From Prevotella sp. UBA7594 (GTDB taxonomy: Bacteria > Bacteroidota > Bacteroidia > Bacteroidales > Bacteroidaceae), in contig DLKG01000047.1 of the NCBI GenBank assembly GCA_002490315.1, positions 1 to 16,387 on the forward strand: a DNA stretch of 16,387 nt, given 5' to 3'. Each line of letters opens with the position of its first letter. Position 1 is the stretch's first letter. Of this stretch, positions 8,801 through 14,915 are shown piece after piece. A program made the position numbers and the translations under genes. The notes below the pieces were generated by a model. It was not told the DNA's origin. It made no database searches and saw only the letters and a list, made by a program, of their open reading frames with translations.

Positions 8801-11424
8801 AGGTCGGCACGAGAGTTTTCAATTACGCGGTTGCCGGAGACAAGCGTATATACTACATGCTGTATGCTGTCGGAAGAGCCAAGCTGTATGTAGACAGGCT
8901 TGCCGTCGGCAGGGAAGCGGTCGGCCGACTGATAAAACCAGTCGTGTGTTTCAACGGGAGCATGACGGTCGTTGAGGGTGAAGGTGACAAAGGAGTTGCG
9001 TATAGTGTCGCCTCCGCATACTGCCACAAGGCTATGGCGTGCAGAAGTGAGCAACGAGGGGTCGAGCTTCACGGGCTTGTTGGCCTTGCATGTGAAGGAA
9101 TGGGAGTCGATGCTGTAAGTCACGTCGCCATCGATGGGCTCTCCCGCAGTGTTGCGATAGGAGAAAGTAATGGAGGAAAGACTGTCGCGAAGCGCTGTCT
9201 GCGGCACGTCGCATGAGAAAACCGTCGGTTGGTCGCCATAAGGCAGCGAAGTCTCGCCATGGCGTGTCTCGCCGGCGACGTCAGTGACGTCTGCCGTCAC
9301 CACAAAATTGTAGTAGCGGCGCGGATGCTCTTCAAAGGTTTCGGGCAATTTTATTGGCACTGCCACGGAGAAAGAGCCGTCGGAAGCGGTCTGCACCGTG
9401 TCGCGAAGCACTGTCTCAACGCGCATGTCAGCGCCTCCGCCCAACCAGAACATCGCGGGGCGGCGCTTCACCTCCACTGCCACACGCGCTCCCTGCACGG
9501 GCACGTCGGCAAAGGTGCGTGCAGAAGCCTTCAGCCGCACGGTGTCGCCAGCGGCATACTTCGTGTCGCATTTGTCGAAGTCGACACGGAAGGTTGGACG
9601 TTTGTATTCCTCAACGGAGAAGTTGGCGTAAGCACTGTTGCCATAATCACTACGGAGAGTGTAGACACCTGTCAGTCCGCCATCGGGCAACACGAAGTCA
9701 GCCGACGCCATACCATAGTCATCCGTGGTCACCGTCTTCGATGCCACTTCCTTCCGGTTGGCGTCGCGAAGGGTGATAGTCATCTGCTGTCGCTGCGCCA
9801 CCTCGCCCTTGTATTCCTTGTTGTCATAATGGTAGGCGATGGCAGCTGCATGAACCGTCTGACCGGGGCGGTAGATGCTGCGGTCGGTATATATTGTGGC
9901 AAGCTTCACGTCAGCTTTCTGTCCGTAATAGGAGAAACGCGACGTAAAGGGAGTGCGCGGGAAAGCCGTCTCGCCGTCGGCATACACACGATAGGCAACA
10001 GGCTCGTTACCTTTATATTCGACATACGTCTCTCCGTTGTTGTCGCAGGTGAAAGTCTGCACAATGTCCTTGCCGTCCTTGTTCACCGACATCACGACAT
10101 CCACTTTCGCCCCAGCCACTGGTGTGCCGAGCGTGGCATCGAGAGCCACGATGCGATAGCGTTTGCCGGGCAATGCTTGCACGACGGGATAGACGTTGCA
10201 AACATGCAAGAGTCTACGCTCTACGGGGACGCTGACATTGTCGGTGGAAAACTCCACGAGGTACACTCCCGAACGTAGCCCGTTGAGTTCAAGCGTGTCG
10301 TTCACCGTGCGGAAAGCAGGCAAGCCGACATAGCGTCGGGAGTCGCTGACGGGCTGCTCGCCTGCGATGATATGGCGGCGCAGTTCTGCGTAGTCCTTAC
10401 TGTCGGCAGGATTAAGCTCCGTGGTGCCGTCAAGATCGAGACGTGTAGCCGTGACGCTTATCTCGCCGATATTGTTGAGAGCCATGACCTTCACCTTGCG
10501 CGTCACACCGGGCAGGGCAAGACCTCCGCCAAGCGAGGCATGGAACGAGGGCAGCGTGAGGCGACGCTGCGCATTGCGCAGAATATTCATGCGCGGCCAC
10601 GCTCCCCACTTCACGAGCGAGTAATTGATGAAATTCATCTTGTCGTCGGCAGTCACGTCGTCGGCATTCTCCATGTAAGAATAGCGCTCTATAGCCACCT
10701 CACCCGCCACGACGAGGTCGCCATACTCACGTGCAAGAGAGTCGAGCGACATGATGTATTTCGACTTGCGCACATAGCCGACATCATTAGCCCGGCGCTC
10801 GTCACGCGCAAGTTGCAATGCCGTCAGACACGCTCCCTCACGCTTACCGTGCGAGGCGTAGTAGTCGTGCATCGTGCGATAGTCGCCGGCACGCATTCCA
10901 ATGATATGCAACATGTCATCGTAGTAGTACTTGGAGTCTACTCCGTCGACAACAAACGGCTCGTAGTTGGAGGAGAATGCTGCCGCGAGAGCGTCTGGAT
11001 AGCGCATCGACTTGCGGTAGTAGTCCTTGCCAAGTTCCTCCCCTCCCTCAAGGAGCGACGAGTTGTTGGTATATACAGCGCCGAGCACCGACTCATAGAC
11101 AGCCGCGAGAACCTTGTCGCCGCTACCTTCCGCCGCCTTCTCACATTGCTGCATACGCTCCACTGTGGGCTGCAGCGAGTCGGGCGACAATGCCAACATC
11201 TGATCGGCAGTAGCCATCTGCGCCTTGAGCAGATGGCCATAGGCACGCTCACGCTCCGCCTTGTCGGCTATGTTGTAGAGCACTTTCAGAGCTGTCTGCG
11301 GATGATCCTTCTGCACGGCAGCGTCGTATTTCTTCCAAAGAGAAGTATATGAATCTGCTATCGCCGTCCCAGGAAGGAGCAACGATATTAACAATGACAG
11401 GATTATTGGCTTCTTCATTTGCAA
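5827..11424 (-). CDS. Large alpha-2-macroglobulin-like exported protein without thioester
   Basis: 1865-residue protein with a signal peptide (an in-frame ATG two codons in, at 11418, is an equally good start; cleavage near AIA-DS at 23/24). There is no lipobox cysteine. Order of parts: an alpha-helical N-terminal region (about 25-280), macroglobulin beta domains including MG2 (about 503-605, with TDRSIYRPGQTVH and VEEYKRPTF), further MG domains, a low-complexity polar linker (about 1056-1113), the A2M domain (about 1114-1205, with YPGLTADEKGN and TTWQLYALAHD), a helical thioester-domain-like region (about 1310-1680, with REDGSFAWWKG) and a C-terminal receptor-like domain. Where thioester A2Ms have CxEQ, this one has NADGDNAVSLAS (1330-1341), so no thioester can form, as in E. 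coli YfaS-type proteins. Bacterial A2Ms are thought to trap proteases in the periplasm; activity here is inferred only. No pbpC partner gene is adjacent. Confidence 0.93.
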   Translation of the reverse strand: MQMKKPIILSLLISLLLPGTAIADSYTSLWKKYDAAVQKDHPQTALKVLYNIADKAERERAYGHLLKAQMATADQMLALSPDSLQPTVERMQQCEKAAEGSGDKVLAAVYESVLGAVYTNNSSLLEGGEELGKDYYRKSMRYPDALAAAFSSNYEPFVVDGVDSKYYYDDMLHIIGMRAGDYRTMHDYYASHGKREGACLTALQLARDERRANDVGYVRKSKYIMSLDSLAREYGDLVVAGEVAIERYSYMENADDVTADDKMNFINYSLVKWGAWPRMNILRNAQRRLTLPSFHASLGGGLALPGVTRKVKVMALNNIGEISVTATRLDLDGTTELNPADSKDYAELRRHIIAGEQPVSDSRRYVGLPAFRTVNDTLELNGLRSGVYLVEFSTDNVSVPVERRLLHVCNVYPVVQALPGKRYRIVALDATLGTPVAGAKVDVVMSVNKDGKDIVQTFTCDNNGETYVEYKGNEPVAYRVYADGETAFPRTPFTSRFSYYGQKADVKLATIYTDRSIYRPGQTVHAAAIAYHYDNKEYKGEVAQRQQMTITLRDANRKEVASKTVTTDDYGMASADFVLPDGGLTGVYTLRSDYGNSAYANFSVEEYKRPTFRVDFDKCDTKYAAGDTVRLKASARTFADVPVQGARVAVEVKRRPAMFWLGGGADMRVETVLRDTVQTASDGSFSVAVPIKLPETFEEHPRRYYNFVVTADVTDVAGETRHGETSLPYGDQPTVFSCDVPQTALRDSLSSITFSYRNTAGEPIDGDVTYSIDSHSFTCKANKPVKLDPSLLTSARHSLVAVCGGDTIRNSFVTFTLNDRHAPVETHDWFYQSADRFPADGKPVYIQLGSSDSIQHVVYTLVSGNRVIENSRADLNAEVRTRAITYKEEWGDGVVLSVAWVKSGHSYRHTARIERPLPDTRLNLKWTTFRDCLVPGQRETWTLNITRPDGKPARAQLLATLYDRSLDDIRRHTINFRLPVYVNVPWLGWTGVYNPDVFAYSEMPVRFLDERGIDFSYFDMRGIDSDKWIYMPSIANPGMMRVRGGYLNAMELSRLDESEVMAATKNPDASDRDDGRRYKDAASTFDMDGASSTATGNGDKVSAANNTPTLRENLNETAFFYPGLTADEKGNVSMKFTLPESVTTWQLYALAHDQQLNNGTIAATAVAKKTVMVQPNVPRFLRSADRGVISARIANTSEKRADGTARLSLINPQTGKEVYAKECKFSVKAGETTSANFDFDMAKIANDGLLICRVTAQGRNFSDGEQHYLPVLPDKEMVVNTMAFSQNAPGTLDVDISKLFPAKSSAGKLTVEYTNSPAWLMVQALPSMTNADGDNAVSLASAYYANVLGQHIMHSVPAIKQVVELWRNEKPAADGSSSLQSALQKNMELKQIVLAETPWLLDADKETEQKQMLANYFDESLMDYRLADNIKRLASLQREDGSFAWWKGMDGSSEMTMSVLQTLVRLNAIAGRQQASEGIIASAFEYMDKAMAREVKDLKRLQDEGKVKILRPSETAVQYLYATTLASRKMSKAAKDNFDYLVALLAKQQTEFSIYGKAVSAVVLAKNGHGKEASDLLESLRQYTVYKDEMGRYFDTPKALYSWFDYRIPSQVAAIEALKTLCPDDTQTIGEMKRWLLQSKRTQAWDTPINSVNAVYAFLGADSNALSLGEAPSVMRVDGKRLSLPKATAALGYVKTTLPGNDFRTLSVEKTSEGTSWGAVYAQFVQPTADVDNASTGLAVERIVMKNGKRVADGTVSLKVGDRVTVRLVVNADRDYDFVQLSDRRAACMEPAQQLSGYGYGYYCQPKDNMTNYFFDRLSKGRHVVETIYYVDREGSYQTGTCFVQCAYSPEFGARAKAVELNVAK

Positions 11425-11447
11425 TATGGTTTTATTGAACTATAATG

Positions 11448-11455
11448 CAAACTTA
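11448..11455 (-). promoter_or_regulatory. Possible -7 box upstream of the A2M-like gene
   Basis: On the minus strand TAAGTTTG matches TAnnTTTG exactly and lies 24 bases before the start codon at 11424, inside the 47-bp gap. No TTTG is found at the usual 19-21 base spacing; the nearest one is only 12 bases upstream. The element is therefore tentative. Confidence 0.35.
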
Positions 11456-11471
11456 CATAAAATATTGCAAA

Positions 11472-12569
11472 TTACGCACCTTTTTGCTCAGAAAAAGTTG
11501 CTAAGTGTACTTGCACCCACACCCTCAGCGTCATCGTCGGGCGGAACAATGCCTCCAATGGCGAGAGGCGGAAAAAGCGCAAGGCATTACCGATGCTAAG
11601 CAATAGACGCCGATAGCCGTTGCTCTTGTCCTTGCCGTCGTAGCGACCGAAATTACCTCCCTTAACGGCAGAAAACATTATGAGACGCGCATTTGTCCTG
11701 TCACTATCGCTGAAGGGCATGACGAGCGCCTCCTTCGGCAAGCCCAAATAGTCTACGCTCAGCGCTTCAAGAGCGCGGAAGAAGCGCAGCATGTGAATGC
11801 CACGAAGATGAATCTTCAATTCTTCAGGATTAACGCAGTCGTGCTTCCTTGCCAAGAGCAAGGCGAAGTCGGCAAGCTGCCTTAGTCCGATACCCACTTC
11901 AAGAAAATGATGGTTGATATGTGCCGTACAATGACACAGTTCCAACAACGGCGGCAGGCATGGCAAGGCACAGCCCTCAACGCTCTCGCTGCCCCTATTC
12001 TCGGCGAACATTCTCGCTATCAGCCTGTTGAAATAGCTCATGCTTGGCGGGAAAGCCATGTCGAGAGCCATGCGATGCGATTCAAAGAGCACGTCATCCA
12101 TCATTATCTCAGCATGCTTCGGCACCACGCCTCCCTCCTTGCCACCCTCTGCCATCATCAGCATCTCCGCACCAGCCGGACAATCGGCGATGAAGTCTAC
12201 ATCGCCAGGCGTACGGTGCTCAGGATGCGGATAGCGTGCAGCAGCAATTTGCCCCTTGAAAAACGCCACCTTTATGCCATTATCCTCAAGCAACCGCCAA
12301 ACGCGCTTCATATCCTCCCCCACTGCACGGTTTCTCCGTTCGGTCATCGTGGCGTCGGCAATGAAACGCATCTTCACTCCGAGAGGAGGCATCATGCCAT
12401 GTGGCAGCCGTGCAATGGCGTCCACGAGCAGCGCGGCAACAGTCTGTTCACATGCCATGCGGTATATGCCACTCCAGTCGGCATTACCAAAAAGGCCTGC
12501 ATCTGGAGTAGTACCCCACAATGCAGACCTTAAAAGTTCCAGAAATTGTATTTGAGTGTCATTCATCAT
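11472..12569 (-). CDS. Nucleotidyltransferase-family protein (NTP_transf_5-like)
   Basis: 365 residues from the ATG at 12569. The frame continues to an earlier ATG at 12593, but those eight residues (MYVIIIFL) are AT-rich and unlike the family; the ATG at 12566 is also possible. The diagnostic stretch is KG (105-106, in FFKGQIAAARYP), then R119, then GDVD (122-125), followed by FESH (162-165). This is the pattern of the uncharacterised nucleotidyltransferase family PF14907: a Pol-beta-like fold with the metal-binding D-x-D retained. Members often sit in capsule or exopolysaccharide loci, but the substrate is unknown. It starts 34 bp after the WecG-like gene on the same strand, which supports a role in surface polysaccharide synthesis or modification. 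Confidence 0.78.
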   Translation of the reverse strand: MMNDTQIQFLELLRSALWGTTPDAGLFGNADWSGIYRMACEQTVAALLVDAIARLPHGMMPPLGVKMRFIADATMTERRNRAVGEDMKRVWRLLEDNGIKVAFFKGQIAAARYPHPEHRTPGDVDFIADCPAGAEMLMMAEGGKEGGVVPKHAEIMMDDVLFESHRMALDMAFPPSMSYFNRLIARMFAENRGSESVEGCALPCLPPLLELCHCTAHINHHFLEVGIGLRQLADFALLLARKHDCVNPEELKIHLRGIHMLRFFRALEALSVDYLGLPKEALVMPFSDSDRTNARLIMFSAVKGGNFGRYDGKDKSNGYRRLLLSIGNALRFFRLSPLEALFRPTMTLRVWVQVHLATFSEQKGA

Positions 12570-12603
12570 CAAAAAAATAATTATCACATACAACGCTTAG
12601 CGC

Positions 12604-13617
12604 TCAGCATTTCTCCTTCAGCATGTTCCAAAGGAATAAGGCATTGCCGATGATATAGCGCCGCCACATGCGCTTCGGCTCCTTAATCAGACGATAGAGC
12701 CACTCCAGTCCATGCTGCTGCCACCACTCGGGCGCACGCTCCACGGTACCGGCAAAGAAATCGAACACAGCCCCGATGGTGCCCACATGGCAGTGGATGT
12801 TCAGCTCCGACCAATGCGAGTAAGTCCACTTCTCCTGTTTCGGAGCCGTCATGCCGATCCACAACAAGTCGGGGTTGGCGGCATTGATGGCATCAATGAT
12901 TGCCTTATTATCCTCGTCGGAGAACTCAGGCTTGTAAGGCGGCGAATACGTCACCACGTTCAAGTGCGGATACACCTCCGCCGCCCGCTTCACTATCAGG
13001 TCGAGCACACGCTGCGAACTGCCCATAAACATAACTGTGGGCCGCTGCTGCGGCTCACAGAGTTTTGAATTTTGAGTTTTGAGTTTTGAATTAGTCGCAG
13101 CCTCTTGCTGCGATTTTGAATTATTCAATTTTGAATTGCTCGCAACGTCTGTTTTGCAACTGCCTGTTAGGATGTTATCAACCTCGCAATTCCTAACTGA
13201 ACAATTCTCAAACGGCTGCAAGCCGCCAATTCCTAACTCGTCATTCCTAATTCCTAACTCGTCATTCCTAATTCCTAATTCCTCACTCCTAACTCCTAAC
13301 TCCTCATTCCTAATTCCTAATTCCTCACTCCTAATTCCTAATTTTTCGAGATGCTCCATCTCGAAAGCAAAAAGATCCCATCCAGCGATTCGCTCCTTGG
13401 GTTGCGACTTCGCCTTAATCCACCGGCACGCCTTCACGATGCTCACCCCGTCAGGAATGAGCGCATCGCCATTAGTCAGCGCCTCAGCAAAGAGCCTGTC
13501 TTTGCGGGCAGTGTTATACGAATGGGCATTAATTGTGTTGATAAGCAATTTGCCCTTTGGCAGCGATGCAAGCTCCGCCTTGCTGCCTACTATATTTAAA
13601 TCTTTAAGTCTAAACAT
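12604..13617 (-). CDS. WecG/TagA/CpsF-family glycosyltransferase with a repeat-rich insert
   Basis: 337 residues; the family is usually about 240-250. The N-terminal half (1-92) has INTINAHSY (26-34), LIPDGVSIV (53-61) and AGWDL (78-82). The C-terminal half (192-337) has TVMFMGSSQRV, LWIGMTAPKQEKW (252-264) and GAVFDFFAGTVERAPEW (282-298), with a basic amphipathic tail suited to membrane contact. Relatives transfer ManNAc or similar sugars from a UDP donor to lipid-linked intermediates. Residues about 94-191 are a foreign insert made of heptanucleotide repeats: a peptide with period seven (ELGIRND-like), then an Asn/Ser/Lys/Gln-rich part. Removing it leaves a normal-sized enzyme. The insert falls between a helix and the FMG strand, a likely surface loop, and keeps the frame, so the protein may well be active. 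It sits 15 bp after the GT4 gene. Confidence 0.85.
   Translation of the reverse strand: MFRLKDLNIVGSKAELASLPKGKLLINTINAHSYNTARKDRLFAEALTNGDALIPDGVSIVKACRWIKAKSQPKERIAGWDLFAFEMEHLEKLGIRSEELGIRNEELGVRSEELGIRNDELGIRNDELGIGGLQPFENCSVRNCEVDNILTGSCKTDVASNSKLNNSKSQQEAATNSKLKTQNSKLCEPQQRPTVMFMGSSQRVLDLIVKRAAEVYPHLNVVTYSPPYKPEFSDEDNKAIIDAINAANPDLLWIGMTAPKQEKWTYSHWSELNIHCHVGTIGAVFDFFAGTVERAPEWWQQHGLEWLYRLIKEPKRMWRRYIIGNALFLWNMLKEKC
13041..13054. repeat. GC-rich hairpin at left edge of heptamer array 1
   Basis: GCCGC, TGCT loop, GCGGC: a 5-bp perfect stem. It lies 5 bases left of the first array and close to the point where the conserved glycosyltransferase sequence resumes. Confidence 0.5.
13060..13093. 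repeat. Heptanucleotide tandem array 1, (GARTTTT)n
   Basis: About 4.9 consecutive 7-base units on the plus strand: GAGTTTT, GAATTTT, GAGTTTT, GAGTTTT, then partial GAATTA. It is read on the minus strand within the WecG-like gene as an Asn/Ser/Lys/Gln-rich stretch (NSKLKTQNSKL). Degenerate copies (ATTTTGAATT, CAATTTTGAATT) continue to about 13136. Pure units of this type contain no stop codon in the coding orientation. Confidence 0.9.
13096..13112. repeat. GC-rich hairpin between the two heptamer arrays
   Basis: CGCAGC, loop CTCTT, GCTGCG: a perfect 6-bp stem immediately right of array 1. Same general form as the hairpins at 13041-13054 and 13213-13225, but a different sequence. Confidence 0.6.
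13213..13225. repeat. GC-rich hairpin at left edge of heptamer array 2
   Basis: CGGCT, loop GCA, AGCCG: a perfect 5-bp stem, ending two bases before the first unit of array 2. Confidence 0.5.
13227..13338. repeat. Heptanucleotide tandem array 2, (TAATTCC)n
   Basis: Sixteen contiguous 7-base units on the plus strand (CAATTCC first, then variants TAATTCC, TAACTCC, TAACTCG, TCATTCC and TCACTCC), followed by a partial unit. Units of the TCAYTCC type occur exactly every third position, starting at 13241, 13262, 13283, 13304 and 13325. Higher-order repeats of 21 bp (13234-13254 equals 13255-13275) and 42 bp (13262-13296 and 13304-13338 differ at one base) are visible. Translated on the minus strand it gives five turns of a seven-residue ELGIRND-like repeat. 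Confidence 0.95.
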
Positions 13618-13632
13618 CTAATTTTATTTTTT

Positions 13633-14871
13633 TTATTTCGCTACCTTCTCATACCATTCCACCATCGTCTTCGCTTTCTCCTCCCACGATAGCTCCATCT
13701 GTCTCTGCTTACAATTCTCCGACATCTGCTTGAGCAAATCCCGATTCTTTTCCAATTCTTTCAAAACCTGGGCAAAATCATGGACGGATTGCATCGGTTT
13801 GGAAAGAGGAATCTTTCTGCCCACCTTGCCGTCAATGACAGCAGCCATGCCACAAGCATCAAAACACATAACAGGCAGACGGTTGCTGATGGCCTCCAAT
13901 ACAACAGTGGAAGTATCTTCACTGACGCTTGTAAAGAAGAATAACTGCGATTTTTTCATTGCCTCCATGACAACGTCATTTGATTGATTGCCATGCCAAA
14001 CCACCATGTCTTCAATGCCCAATTCAGATGCAAGAAACTTGGCCTTGCTAACCTGCTCATCAGAACCACTTCCGTAAATATCTAATATTATATGAGGATT
14101 GGCAACAGTGGCAATTGTCCATAATGCCAAAGGTAACTGTTTGCGGAAATCAAATTTTCCTACCCACATGACGTGAAGATATTTCTCATCGAATCTTTTC
14201 GTAGGAATATCTTCCGACAAGGAGCAACCTGTCTCTGGGATGACGATAGACTGCAATCCCTTATATTTTTTGATGGCACGATAAGAATCTGGGATGGAAC
14301 TGACCAAAAGTTTTGCAGACTTGAACGCCTCATCCACACGCCTATCATGTTTCATTTGCCAAATATTCAGGAAGTTCTTCAAACGATTGAACAGTTTCAT
14401 TTTCAATCCTGCGCCTTCCAAATATGCAGTTGGGAATTGTTTCAAGCCTCCAATTGGTCCCCAAACAAACGGAATATCCATTTCCTTTGACAACTTCCAC
14501 AGATACCCCGGCTCTCGGAATCCAATCATATTGAGTTGGTGCAGTACGTCTATCTTCGCCTCATTACAAATGTCCTTCGCCATGAGATACGTCTTCCACT
14601 GCCACTCCCGATAATATTTGTAAAATCGCCAGTCACCCTGGTTCCAGCACATCTTGCGTATCTCCTCCGTCACCGGGTTGTAATAGAAGTGCATGTTCTT
14701 TCCCTGTTCCAATATCGGAACAACACTCTCTATCTTCTCTCGAAACTCCCCTTCGGTAATGATATACAACTCACAAAACTTGGCGAGATTGCTCACCCAG
14801 TTCCACGCCATCCCCGGCTCACTCCCCATTCCTGGCGAGCAAGCGTATGCATTGATTAAGATTTTAAGCAT
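13633..14871 (-). CDS. GT4-family glycosyltransferase
   Basis: 412-residue GT-B fold enzyme, probably cytoplasmic at the membrane, that adds a sugar from a nucleotide donor to a growing polysaccharide. The N-terminus has the acceptor-domain loop ACSPGMGSEPGMAWNW (10-24). The C-terminal donor domain has VGKFDFRKQLPLA (237-249), DIYGSGSD (264-271), WHGNQSNDVVMEAM (292-305) and the family E-x7-E motif at E318/E326 in SEDTSTVVLEA. It keeps all these landmarks. It is 15 bp ahead of the WecG-like gene on the same strand, so both probably act on the same surface glycan. Sugar specificity cannot be read. Its base composition is somewhat lower in G+C than the A2M block. Confidence 0.92.
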   Translation of the reverse strand: MLKILINAYACSPGMGSEPGMAWNWVSNLAKFCELYIITEGEFREKIESVVPILEQGKNMHFYYNPVTEEIRKMCWNQGDWRFYKYYREWQWKTYLMAKDICNEAKIDVLHQLNMIGFREPGYLWKLSKEMDIPFVWGPIGGLKQFPTAYLEGAGLKMKLFNRLKNFLNIWQMKHDRRVDEAFKSAKLLVSSIPDSYRAIKKYKGLQSIVIPETGCSLSEDIPTKRFDEKYLHVMWVGKFDFRKQLPLALWTIATVANPHIILDIYGSGSDEQVSKAKFLASELGIEDMVVWHGNQSNDVVMEAMKKSQLFFFTSVSEDTSTVVLEAISNRLPVMCFDACGMAAVIDGKVGRKIPLSKPMQSVHDFAQVLKELEKNRDLLKQMSENCKQRQMELSWEEKAKTMVEWYEKVAK

Positions 14872-14915
14872 GATTTAATATTGCAGAATGTATAAAAAGC
14901 ATAGGATAAGAAGCA

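Noticed and set aside
9229..10278. 349-codon plus-strand frame, plus several others inside 5827-11424
   Set aside because: They are antisense to the A2M-like gene, with His/Arg/Val-rich composition typical of shadows in a high-G+C gene and no domain motif.
13060..13338. CRISPR array
   Set aside because: The repeats are 7 bp and contiguous with no unique spacers of constant length, and no cas genes are present.
13048..13338. Intein or intron in the WecG-like gene
   Set aside because: There are no splicing motifs, no homing endonuclease motifs and no ribozyme-like structure; the insert is repeat-derived.
13079..13621. 180-codon plus-strand frame with PNSSFLI-type repeats
   Set aside because: It is the antisense reading of the heptamer array, which happens to lack stops in one plus-strand frame. 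The minus strand carries clear glycosyltransferase motifs.
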